This document shows positions 16,980-24,723 of a DNA stretch of 34,246 bases, in pieces; the stretch's first letter is position 1; every line of letters starts with the position of its first letter. Source of the stretch: JADKIH01 sp031427625 (GTDB lineage: Bacteria > Bacteroidota > Bacteroidia > AKYH767-A > 2013-40CM-41-45); the NCBI GenBank assembly GCA_031427625.1, contig JANPNV010000001.1:1-34246 (forward strand), given 5' to 3'. The notes below the pieces were generated by a model. That model ran no database searches. It was not told the DNA's origin and saw only the letters and a program-made list of their open reading frames with translations. A program made the translations under genes and the position numbers.

Positions 16980-17444
16980 CTAATCATGATGATATCCTTC
17001 ATTTCTGGTAATCGTCATCGCTCTATAAAGCTGCTCCATAAGCAGAAGCCTCACCATTTGATGCGTAAATGTCAATTTAGACAGTGAGAAAATCAGGCTT
17101 GCCTTTTCTTTTAACTTTGGGGATACACCAAAAGCACCTCCAGTTATAAACACAACTCTGTTTATACCCTGAACCATCCATTTGTCAAAAAGACTTGCAA
17201 GTTGTCGTGACGTTTTTTCGACGCCATTTTCATCCAGTACCACAATGAAATCGCCCTGTAAAATTTTTAGCATAATCTGACCTGCCTCATCATCCATGGC
17301 CTTTTTATTTTCCTTCGATTTAGATGGGGGGATTATTATTTCACTCACAGCAACGTAATTCAACAGTCTTTTCATATAGATTCCAATACCTTCTTTAAGA
17401 TATTCCTCTGTGGTTTTCCCTACATTTACAATTAGAAATTTCAT
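16980..17444 (-). CDS. rlmH: 23S rRNA (pseudouridine1915-N3)-methyltransferase RlmH
   Basis: A 154-residue SPOUT-class methyltransferase that N3-methylates pseudouridine 1915 in helix 69 of 23S rRNA on assembled 70S ribosomes. The N-terminus MKFLIVNVGKT, the DENG/S-x-LA region, FITGGAFGVS near 100-108 (SAM-binding trefoil knot), SLSKLTFTHQMVR-x4-EQLYRA and the tyrosine-histidine ending are all diagnostic. Length matches the family (about 155). The terminal GYHHD differs slightly from the frequent PYHK/PYHH ending but keeps the Tyr-His. It is divergent from DUF4783 across 186 bases. This is a housekeeping gene unrelated to the glycan genes around it. Confidence 0.95.
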   Translation of the reverse strand: MKFLIVNVGKTTEEYLKEGIGIYMKRLLNYVAVSEIIIPPSKSKENKKAMDDEAGQIMLKILQGDFIVVLDENGVEKTSRQLASLFDKWMVQGINRVVFITGGAFGVSPKLKEKASLIFSLSKLTFTHQMVRLLLMEQLYRAMTITRNEGYHHD

Positions 17445-17630
17445 TTACGTATATCGAAATATTGTGTAAGATGCACGAACATTCTCAATGAGTTATGCGT
17501 TCAATCAAACTAAAACTGACAATTAAACGTTCATAATCTTCTCCCTCTTTTCATGTAATTTTCCGAAAATTCCTGTACATTGATCCCTTATGTGGCAGGA
17601 TTTTTGACAAAGACGACCGCTTTATAATAA

Positions 17631-18017
17631 ATGATGAAAATTAAAAAACTAGCCCTATTCCTTCTTATATCGACATCTGTAATGGCTCTGGACATTTACG
17701 ATGATGTTTCCAATGCTATAAGAAGCGGAGATGCAAAACAAATAGCCACTTTTTTTGGTAATACAATTGAGCTCACAATTGGCGATAAAGAAAGCATTTA
17801 CAGTAAAGCTCAGGCTGAATTTATACTGAAAGATTTTTTTACTAAAAATCCACCGAAAACATTCGTCATCCTGCACAAGGGTGCATCACCTGAAGGAACC
17901 CAATATGCAATTGGCAATCTTCTTACAACCAATGGAAAAAATTTCAGAACATCATTTTATCTTAAAATCAGCAATGGAAAAAACCAATTGCAGCAATTAA
18001 GAATAGAAAACGAATAA
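17631..18017 (+). CDS. DUF4783 family exported protein
   Basis: A 128-residue protein with an N-terminal signal peptide (basic MMKIKK, hydrophobic ALFLLISTSVMA, cleavage likely just before LDIYDD), so it is exported to the periplasm or envelope. The mature part, with AIRSGDAKQIATFF near the start and LLTTNGKNFRTSFYLKI near the end, matches DUF4783, an NTF2-like cone fold of unknown function that I know mostly from Bacteroidota, where it tends to lie next to nadC. ATG codons at 17631 and 17634 are alternative starts. It is followed by a strong intrinsic terminator and is divergent from rlmH. No catalytic residues are evident; ligand binding by the NTF2 pocket is a guess. Confidence 0.85.
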   Translation: MMKIKKLALFLLISTSVMALDIYDDVSNAIRSGDAKQIATFFGNTIELTIGDKESIYSKAQAEFILKDFFTKNPPKTFVILHKGASPEGTQYAIGNLLTTNGKNFRTSFYLKISNGKNQLQQLRIENE

Positions 18018-18020
18018 AAC

Positions 18021-18042
18021 GGCCGCATTGTGCGGCCTTTTT
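18021..18042 (+). terminator. Rho-independent terminator after the DUF4783 gene
   Basis: A GC-rich hairpin with perfect 7-bp arms (GGCCGCA at 18021-18027 and TGCGGCC at 18031-18037), a TTG loop and an immediate run of five T. It begins three bases after the DUF4783 stop, which ends transcription before nadC and implies nadC has its own promoter in the following 95 bases. Confidence 0.88.
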
Positions 18043-18136
18043 CATTTAAGCCCAATCAGCAAATTATTTTGTGAATATCTTATTTTAATGCCGGATAAAT
18101 TAATTTTTACTACTCGTATTTTCACACTTTAGCAAA

Positions 18137-19000
18137 ATGATTATCATCGAATCAGGAAATATATTAACCGTTGACGAATTTATACGCCTTGCTTTTGCAG
18201 AGGACACTGGCGATGGAGACCATACTTCATTGGCAACAATAGGAGAAAATGACGAAGGACTTGCAACTGTAAAAATAAAAGAAGATGGGATAATTGCCGG
18301 AGTTGATTTGGCTGTGAGGGTACTTCAAATGACTGACGCTACACTGAAGATTGATAAAAAGATTACCGATGGCAGCGAAGTAAAAATCGGTGATGTAGCT
18401 TTATTAATTCATGGAAACGTACGAAGCTTGCTAAAAGCTGAGCGACTTCTTCTCAACTGTATGCAAAGAATGAGTGGAATTGCTACGCTTACAAATAAAT
18501 TTGTTAAAGAAACAGAAGGCACCAAGTCTAAAATACTTGATACAAGAAAGACGACGCCAAACTTCAGGCAATTCGAGAAATATGCAGTAAAAATCGGTGG
18601 TGGAATGAATCATCGCTTTGGCCTTTACGACATGATCCTGATCAAAGATAATCATGTTGATGCAGCAGGTGGAATTACAAATGCATTGAAAAGAGTATCC
18701 GAATACCTGAAACAAACCGGAAAAAATCTGCCTGTCGAAATTGAAACAAGAAATATCGACGAAGTGAAACAGGTTATGGAAGCAGGAATAGCCAATAGAA
18801 TCATGCTCGATAATTTTTCACCCGAATTACTTATGAAAGCTGTTCAACTTATTAACGGCAAATACGAAACTGAAGCATCGGGCGGAATTACAATGTCCAA
18901 TGTTCGATCCTATGCGCTATCCGGTGTTGATTTTATTTCAGTGGGCGCACTCACCCATTCATATAAAAGCATGGATATAAGTATGAAGATTAGCAAATAA
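18137..19000 (+). CDS. nadC: Nicotinate-nucleotide pyrophosphorylase (carboxylating)
   Basis: A 287-residue quinolinate phosphoribosyltransferase, the step of de novo NAD synthesis that turns quinolinate and PRPP into nicotinate mononucleotide, CO2 and pyrophosphate. The N-terminal domain has AEDTGDGDHTS near 21-31. The barrel domain carries LLNCMQRMSGIAT, the phosphate/quinolinate-binding DTRKTTPNFR near 135-144, GGMNHRFGLYDMILIKDNH, VEIETRN and IMLDNFSPE, and ends with the SVGALTHS strand. Length is standard. It lies one base ahead of the yihY start, so the two are an operon. The canonical GGG-x-NHR triplet is GGGMNHR here, fully intact. Confidence 0.96.
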   Translation: MIIIESGNILTVDEFIRLAFAEDTGDGDHTSLATIGENDEGLATVKIKEDGIIAGVDLAVRVLQMTDATLKIDKKITDGSEVKIGDVALLIHGNVRSLLKAERLLLNCMQRMSGIATLTNKFVKETEGTKSKILDTRKTTPNFRQFEKYAVKIGGGMNHRFGLYDMILIKDNHVDAAGGITNALKRVSEYLKQTGKNLPVEIETRNIDEVKQVMEAGIANRIMLDNFSPELLMKAVQLINGKYETEASGGITMSNVRSYALSGVDFISVGALTHSYKSMDISMKISK

Positions 19001-19001
19001 A

Positions 19002-20033
19002 ATGGCTGGACAGGAAGATATTAAGGAAGGCAAACAAACTGGTAAAAAAATTACCGGAAGTGGGGAAAACAATTTAGCAAAAAGTAATTTCAAGAAAATT
19101 TCATTTAGGATTGCCCAGAATATTGCCCGATCTGCGCCTTTTATTTCATTCATTAATTATACAAAAAGAATAGCCTTGCCGGGATTCGACCAAATGCCGG
19201 TTTATTATGTAGCAGATTTCTTTTTCACCGGTATTCAAAGAGGAAGTATTGTTACACGTGCACAATCACTGGCATTTAGTTTCTTTCTTGCCATCTTTCC
19301 GGCCATTATTTTTCTTTTCTCGCTTATCCCCTATATTCCTATTCATGACTTTCAGAAACAGCTTCTGGACATGATACAAGCCTTTCTCCCTTCCAATGCG
19401 TATAGTATGGTTCGTTCAACGATCGAAGACATTGTTAAGATTCCTCGTAGTGGCCTTTTATCAGTTGGATTCTTAACAGCACTTTACTTTACGACAAATG
19501 CACTCATGTCGCTGATGCGTGGCTTTAATAGTTCGTACCATGTAGCGGAAACGAGGACACCATTTAAACAACGCATTGTAGCAATAATCCTCACCTTCAT
19601 TCTTTCCACTCTTGTTCTCACATCAACTGTCATGTTGATCTTTAGTGAATTTGCTACGAAGTATCTTGTTACTCACAGCATTCTAAAAACTAAAACACAG
19701 GTTGCATTATTGGTAATTGGTAAATGGATAGTTGTATTGTCCTTGTTTTTTACCGGCATATCTTTCCTTTACTATTATGCACCTTCAAAAAGAAAAAGGT
19801 GGCGCTTTATATCAGCGGGTTCTACGTTCGCAACAATCCTGGTCATTATCGTATCTCTTGGCTTTGCTTTTTTTGTAAATCATTTCGGCCGGTATAATAA
19901 GATATACGGGTCGATCGGAACACTCATTGTAATCATGTTATGGATTTATTTCAATTCTCTCATACTCATTCTGGGATTTGAATTAAATGCAAGCATAGAA
20001 AATGCAAAGAAAAGACTCAAGAAAAATAGTTAG
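19002..20033 (+). CDS. YihY/BrkB family inner-membrane protein
   Basis: A 343-residue membrane protein of the YihY (formerly called RNase BN/BrkB) family. A basic cytoplasmic N-terminus of about 90 residues precedes the segment RGSIVTRAQSLAFSFFLAIFPAIIFLFSLIPYIP, the family's first helix and loop. LLSVGFLTALYFTTNALMSLMRGFN and the segments LVLTSTVMLIF, YYYAPSKRKRWRFISAGSTFAT and TLIVIMLWIYFNSLILILGFELN follow, giving about six transmembrane helices. Function is unsettled; transport has been suggested. It follows nadC after one base, a pairing seen in other Bacteroidota. Its stop overlaps the convergent flippase gene by four bases. Confidence 0.9.
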   Translation: MAGQEDIKEGKQTGKKITGSGENNLAKSNFKKISFRIAQNIARSAPFISFINYTKRIALPGFDQMPVYYVADFFFTGIQRGSIVTRAQSLAFSFFLAIFPAIIFLFSLIPYIPIHDFQKQLLDMIQAFLPSNAYSMVRSTIEDIVKIPRSGLLSVGFLTALYFTTNALMSLMRGFNSSYHVAETRTPFKQRIVAIILTFILSTLVLTSTVMLIFSEFATKYLVTHSILKTKTQVALLVIGKWIVVLSLFFTGISFLYYYAPSKRKRWRFISAGSTFATILVIIVSLGFAFFVNHFGRYNKIYGSIGTLIVIMLWIYFNSLILILGFELNASIENAKKRLKKNS

Positions 20034-21517
20034 TCTTTCGTTTCAGATATTTTTTTCCCGATCAAAGGAATATATTTATGAAATTCCGGAACGATTTTAA
20101 GAATGAATACAATTCCAATATAGATAACAGAAACTATCGATGTCCTTATCAGTATATCAAAGTAATTATTTTCGAAATGCGGAAGGACGAAAATTAAGGA
20201 CGATAACAGTATAATAATAACCAGTACGCGAAGATTCTTTTTATCGAAGGGCTGAAGTCCAAAAAACTTTTTCACTGTTAAAAACATCATCAGATTATAG
20301 GCCAATGATGCAGAACATGTGGCAATAGCTGCACCGGTAATTCCAAAAATAGGAATGAAAATCATCTGCAATGTTAGTATCAAGATTGCGAGAAAAATCA
20401 GGAAGAATGCGCCATATCGATATTTATCAGAATTAAATAATATTGGCATGTTGAGTCCTGTAGCCATATTAAATAAGGTGCCGATGCTGATGATGACGAC
20501 GACAATCTCTCCTTGCTGATACCCTTCCGGAAGGAACATAAATAACGTATGAATATTTGCATTGATATTGAGAAAAAGAAAGCCCCCTATCAGGAACATA
20601 TAGAGCGATGACTTATGGTAAATTTCAAAGATCTGGTTTTTGTCGCCCGCCGACCAGGCAAAAGATATTTTTGCAGCGGCAATTTTTTCGAAAGCATTAA
20701 TAGGTGCTTCAATGACCGTTGGGATAAATGCAGCAATGGTATAAATACCGACAAATGCCAATGGCATATACTTCCCTATCATTATTGAGTCGAAGTATTT
20801 GAGTCCAATCGACGCTACACCGGCAAACCATAGTAGCAAACCGTATTGAATGAGGTTTAAAAATTTCTTTTCTCTGAAAATAGCCCAGTCGATTTTTAAG
20901 ACGGGTCTGTCAAAATGGTAAACATAAATGATCAGCAAAATCAACTGCACAGCATAAACAAGGACGAACAGCATAATAAACTGATGTAGTGTGACAAGTT
21001 TGAGAAAATAAATACTAACCACTGCAATCGTTAGTATACGAACGACTACATCATTTATAAAGGCAGGAATTGTTGATTTGTAATTGCTGCTGCAATAGAC
21101 ATTCAGTACGGCAATAAAGGAGTTGAGGAAAATTAGCGGGAAAATAAAATTGAAAAATTCCAGAAACATGGGTGATTCATGTCTGTATTGATTCATGATA
21201 AAATCGCGCGACAGCCATATTATCAGACAAGCAAGAACATATCCGATCAGTGGAAAAATATTCATGAACGCAAAAAAACCATGATGATTTTTATCCTTGT
21301 CTTTGAAAATCGGGAAATACCTGATCGTGGCATTGCCGATTCCAAGCGGTACAAACATAGCTACCAACAAAGAAAATGAATATAAGATGCGCGTTAATCC
21401 GAGTTCCTCAGGCGTGAGAAACCGTGGCTGGATAATGATCAGGTTGATGAAACCGATAAATATTCCGGCGTAACTGGTGATCGTATTTTTTATGCCTTGT
21501 CGGCGGATTACACCCAT
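20030..21517 (-). CDS. MOP-superfamily polysaccharide/oligosaccharide flippase (Wzx-like)
   Basis: A 495-residue polytopic protein with about 12-14 transmembrane helices spread over its length, of the MOP/MATE-like lipid-linked oligosaccharide flippases. The N-terminus GVIRRQGIKNTITSYAGIFIGFINLIIIQPRFLTPEELGL is the typical first helix pair with the family's L-x-PEE-x-G turn. Central FAGVASIGLKYFDSIMIGKYMP and late GITGAAIATCSASLAYNLMMF fit as well. It would flip undecaprenyl-linked units to the periplasm. This is a different export principle from the Wzm/Wzt pair in the same window. It is transcribed alone, divergent from the Kelch gene, and is convergent with yihY with a 4-base stop overlap. 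It could also flip another lipid-linked glycan. Confidence 0.88.
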   Translation of the reverse strand: MGVIRRQGIKNTITSYAGIFIGFINLIIIQPRFLTPEELGLTRILYSFSLLVAMFVPLGIGNATIRYFPIFKDKDKNHHGFFAFMNIFPLIGYVLACLIIWLSRDFIMNQYRHESPMFLEFFNFIFPLIFLNSFIAVLNVYCSSNYKSTIPAFINDVVVRILTIAVVSIYFLKLVTLHQFIMLFVLVYAVQLILLIIYVYHFDRPVLKIDWAIFREKKFLNLIQYGLLLWFAGVASIGLKYFDSIMIGKYMPLAFVGIYTIAAFIPTVIEAPINAFEKIAAAKISFAWSAGDKNQIFEIYHKSSLYMFLIGGFLFLNINANIHTLFMFLPEGYQQGEIVVVIISIGTLFNMATGLNMPILFNSDKYRYGAFFLIFLAILILTLQMIFIPIFGITGAAIATCSASLAYNLMMFLTVKKFFGLQPFDKKNLRVLVIIILLSSLIFVLPHFENNYFDILIRTSIVSVIYIGIVFILKIVPEFHKYIPLIGKKISETKD

Positions 21518-21567
21518 TTGATGAAAGATTGCAGCAATAGTATACTTTATTCAAATACATTTTTTAG

Positions 21568-21575
21568 TATATTTC
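21568..21575 (+). promoter_or_regulatory. Possible -7 element upstream of the Kelch-propeller gene
   Basis: TATATTTC matches seven of eight positions of the TAnnTTTG -7 consensus and lies 14 bases before the chosen ATG. I see no convincing -33 TTTG at the expected distance, so support is weak. Confidence 0.3.
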
Positions 21576-21589
21576 GAAAAATTTACACA

Positions 21590-22774
21590 ATGAAAACTAT
21601 AAAACTCTTCTTTGTATATCTACTTTTATCAAATACTACTTTCGCCCAATACAATTGGATTTCCCGACATGATTTTGGAGGGTTTACTCGTTATTCATCT
21701 TCTTTCTTCACAATCAATCAGGTGGGATATGCTGGCTTAGGCTATGATGGTGTTGCCCATAGCGATTGGTGGCAGTATGATGACTTGAGTGATACATGGA
21801 CACAAAAAGCAACATTCCCCGGAGCAGCAAGATGGTCAACGCAATACTTTTCAATTGGCAACCTAGGTTATATAGTAAACGGAACTTCAGGCTCATATTT
21901 AAACGATTGTTATTCATATGATCCAATTGCAAACTCATGGACACAACTTAATAATTTCTCAGGGCCCACCAGACAGGATGCATATAGTTTTTCAATTAAC
22001 GGGAAGGGATATCTTACTTGCGGATACAGCAGCATATACCGGTCAGACCTTTGGGAATATGATCCTCAATCTGATACATGGATGCAAAAAAGTAATTTTC
22101 CGGGAGGAGCAAGAGACGGCGTAGCCGGATTTGTTATTAATGATATTGCTTATGTAGGTATTGGATACAAATCAGGAATAAATTATACTGACTTTTATGC
22201 ATACGATCCGATAAATGATACATGGACGCAAGTGTCCGACTTTCCAGGGGCTCCCAGAAACTCTGCTTCAGGGTTTTCAATTAACAATAAGGGTTATTGT
22301 GGTATAGGATACGATGCTAATTCCACGTACTATAATGACTTTTATGAATATAATCCTGCAAGTGATTCCTGGTCCAGCATTACACAATTTCCTGTTAAAG
22401 GAAGAACATATCCATTTTCATTTGTTGTTAACAACAGAGGATTTGTAGGCACCGGAAAAAACGTCACTACTGCATCAACCTATCACCGTGATGTATATAT
22501 GTTAGAAGTCCCAAACATCGGAGTTGATGAAATCAATAATTCCATTTCCATTAAATGGATCACCAATGGGGATGAGGTTATTTGCAACTATGATTTAATA
22601 ACAGGGGTAAATGGGTCAATAAAAATTTATGATGTTAATACAAAGTTGACGTATGAGGAGAAGCTTAACAAATCAGGCATTATAAGAATTCCCAGAAATG
22701 TATTTAGTGATGCAATCTATATCTATCAAATTTCATCTCAAGGCAAAAGTAAACGAGGAAAAATATTGCTCTAA
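21590..22774 (+). CDS. Secreted Kelch-repeat beta-propeller protein
   Basis: A 394-residue exported protein. I chose the ATG at 21590 because it opens a signal peptide (MKTIKLFFVYLLLSNTTFA, cleavage after residue 19); a longer reading from 21497 only adds unrelated residues. Six Kelch-like blades of about 48-50 residues follow (about 20-310), each with a D-x-W-x-x-x-x-FPG/FSG-R turn, an S-x-x-G-Y strand and a final W-x-YDP or F-x-YDP; together they should form a six-bladed propeller. The last 75 residues (SIKIYDVNTKLTYEEKL and IYIYQISSQGKSKRGKILL) look like a T9SS type A tail without the leading YPNP motif. It is six bases ahead of the deacetylase gene, so the two are probably an operon. The ligand is unknown. 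Confidence 0.85.
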   Translation: MKTIKLFFVYLLLSNTTFAQYNWISRHDFGGFTRYSSSFFTINQVGYAGLGYDGVAHSDWWQYDDLSDTWTQKATFPGAARWSTQYFSIGNLGYIVNGTSGSYLNDCYSYDPIANSWTQLNNFSGPTRQDAYSFSINGKGYLTCGYSSIYRSDLWEYDPQSDTWMQKSNFPGGARDGVAGFVINDIAYVGIGYKSGINYTDFYAYDPINDTWTQVSDFPGAPRNSASGFSINNKGYCGIGYDANSTYYNDFYEYNPASDSWSSITQFPVKGRTYPFSFVVNNRGFVGTGKNVTTASTYHRDVYMLEVPNIGVDEINNSISIKWITNGDEVICNYDLITGVNGSIKIYDVNTKLTYEEKLNKSGIIRIPRNVFSDAIYIYQISSQGKSKRGKILL

Positions 22775-22780
22775 ATTTCT

Positions 22781-23788
22781 ATGAAATTGTTTAAAATGTT
22801 CAGTAGGAAATTAATTTTCCCTACTATTGTTTCTTTAGGTCTTGAAAAGTATATTTCAAAATATTCAGCTAATAAATGCTTAATTCTTAACTATCATGGA
22901 GTAGTCAAAAACTTCGATCTGGCCTTAAGTAAAAATCATATGCCGGCCGAACAATTTAAGAAACATTTATCCTATTTTAAGCGGGAATTTAATGTCATTT
23001 CATTATCAGATATTTTCCATTTGTACCAGAACGACATTACTCCGGATAGAAATACTATAGCTATTACTTTCGATGATGGATATGAAAATAATTTCACAAA
23101 CGCACTTCCAATATTGCAAGCGTTTGGATTTCCTGCAACTATATTCGTAACAGCCGAAATTTTATTGAATCCAAACGAAGCCTTGTGGTACGATCAAATA
23201 GACATATTGAAGACAAAGGAAAGTTTTAGCTCCTTTAAAAATTACCTAAAGGAAAGCTATCCTCAAATTACTAATATCGAATCATTCTCATCGTTGAAAG
23301 AACATTTTAAAGATTTAAACGCTGATAAAAAGAAATTTTTACTTGATATTATTAATTCAAGAAAGGAATATAAAGAAAGTATTTATTCATGCAATAAGGA
23401 GTATTGGAAAATGATGAGTGCTGAACAAATAAAGATAATATCATCTGAAACAAATGTTGAAATCGGATCACATAGTGTAAGTCATTCAAATCTCGATCGA
23501 TTAAACGAAGATATGCTAAGAGATGAATTAAAGTCATCTAAGGAAATTCTTGAGAGATGTATTAGTAAAAATATCGATTCCATTGCATTTCCAGACGGGG
23601 CCTATAATGAAAAGGCAAAAGAGATCAGTATTGAAAGCGGATACACAAAACTACTGGCCGTAAAGTATCATCTGGATAGTGACAAAAAAGACTTTTCCAT
23701 TCTTCCTCGACTGAGTATTAGCAATACAACAACATTCGAATCAACGATGATTACTATTCATCGTTCTTTTAATACTCTCGGATTTTAG
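22781..23788 (+). CDS. NodB-type polysaccharide deacetylase
   Basis: A 335-residue carbohydrate esterase family 4-like protein that removes N- or O-acetyl groups from polysaccharides. Motif 1 is TFDDG at 96-100 and motif 2 is H-S-V-S-H at 231-235, giving the Asp-His-His metal site. FPDG near 270-273 represents motif 3. A large insertion of about 100 residues (125-225) separates motif 1 from motif 2, longer than in small NodB proteins. There is no clear signal peptide, although the basic N-terminus with LIFPTIVSLGLEKY could be a weak anchor, so cytoplasmic or periplasmic action is undecided. It follows the Kelch gene closely and overlaps the convergent GNAT gene by four bases. It probably modifies the glycan of this region. 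Confidence 0.88.
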   Translation: MKLFKMFSRKLIFPTIVSLGLEKYISKYSANKCLILNYHGVVKNFDLALSKNHMPAEQFKKHLSYFKREFNVISLSDIFHLYQNDITPDRNTIAITFDDGYENNFTNALPILQAFGFPATIFVTAEILLNPNEALWYDQIDILKTKESFSSFKNYLKESYPQITNIESFSSLKEHFKDLNADKKKFLLDIINSRKEYKESIYSCNKEYWKMMSAEQIKIISSETNVEIGSHSVSHSNLDRLNEDMLRDELKSSKEILERCISKNIDSIAFPDGAYNEKAKEISIESGYTKLLAVKYHLDSDKKDFSILPRLSISNTTTFESTMITIHRSFNTLGF

Positions 23789-24723
23789 AAAGTATCTATA
23801 TCTCCAAATACATATTTGAATTTTGCGGGATCAATCTTTCCTGAAAGATTAAGATATCCCATAGGGAAAACTTCTGTTGATGGCAGAAAAACAGATAATG
23901 CTTTATCATAAAAAACATCAGGACAAACTTGAAATATCAGAGTATCAACACCCAGCAAGAAACACAACTTTTTTAATTTACGCCATGTTCCTGAATAATC
24001 AGTGGACTCTACTTTTTCAATGTCTCCAATAAACATAAACCCATCAATTTTAAGCCAAATCTGAAGGCCGTCTATTGAGATTATTCTGCTTCCGGAAAAA
24101 ATTTTATAATTTATGAAAGCTTCTGATCGCTCAACGCCACCAATCCCGGATTGAATAACTGAATTCTGAAAAGCCTTTTTATCTGCCCGATAAAAACTTA
24201 ATATCCCGTTTACATAATATTTATAAATAGAATTAAATATCGAAATTTTCTTAGCGAGCTTAGCTAATGGAATTGTGTGAATTTTAGAACGGAATTCCTT
24301 TAGATTATAAGGGCATGTCCAGCTCAATTTTTTAACAAAACCCGGATAAGAATTATAATTAGGGAAACCAAAAATAAAATCAATGCCCTTCTCTTTAGCC
24401 AAATCATAAGTCATCTTAGCTAACGTAGTAAACAAACCTTTTCCACCGTGAAGCTTATGTGTCATTGTGTCACCAGATTGAGCAGCGATATATTTAACCC
24501 CGTCGATTATCATTGGGTGTGCATACACCCCATAAAATGCCGCTGGCTCACCGTCTTCGCTGTAGGCAATATATCCCAGGTGAGGCTCGCCAAAATATAC
24601 TGTATCGTTTTTTCTTTTATAGTATTCGAGACCAGGGTTAATATTAAAAGCGCTCTTCGAAATCAGAATTAAATCTTTATAAGAATCAGAATTTATACGC
24701 TTAAAGTGATAGGTTTTTTCCAT
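23785..24723 (-). CDS. GNAT-family N-acyltransferase
   Basis: A 312-residue protein with one GNAT domain near the N-terminus. The acetyl-CoA pyrophosphate loop is HGGKGLFTTLA at 92-102, where the R/Q-x-x-G-x-G/A signature is modified, preceded by the strand AAQSGDTMTH. GFPNYNSYPGFVKKLSW around 119-135 is a motif I associate with a Bacteroidota subgroup that often lies in glycan loci. The remaining 170 residues are less conserved. Its ATG immediately follows the stop of the asparagine synthase gene (TAA then ATG with no base between), so translation coupling is expected. Probable role: N-acylation of an amino sugar on the nucleotide-linked or lipid-linked precursor. Confidence 0.83.
   Translation of the reverse strand: MEKTYHFKRINSDSYKDLILISKSAFNINPGLEYYKRKNDTVYFGEPHLGYIAYSEDGEPAAFYGVYAHPMIIDGVKYIAAQSGDTMTHKLHGGKGLFTTLAKMTYDLAKEKGIDFIFGFPNYNSYPGFVKKLSWTCPYNLKEFRSKIHTIPLAKLAKKISIFNSIYKYYVNGILSFYRADKKAFQNSVIQSGIGGVERSEAFINYKIFSGSRIISIDGLQIWLKIDGFMFIGDIEKVESTDYSGTWRKLKKLCFLLGVDTLIFQVCPDVFYDKALSVFLPSTEVFPMGYLNLSGKIDPAKFKYVFGDIDTF

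Noticed and set aside
17557..17571. 15-base near-palindrome of AATTTTC and GAAAATT upstream of DUF4783
   Set aside because: AT-rich short palindromes occur by chance; no second copy or known operator match was seen.
17605..17627. TTGACA and TATAAT-like boxes before the DUF4783 start
   Set aside because: The spacer is only 13 bases, and Bacteroidota housekeeping promoters use TTTG/TAnnTTTG, so the E. coli-type resemblance is probably chance.
21497..21589. Upstream extension of the Kelch gene
   Set aside because: It would bury the signal peptide 31 residues into the protein and overlap the divergent flippase start.
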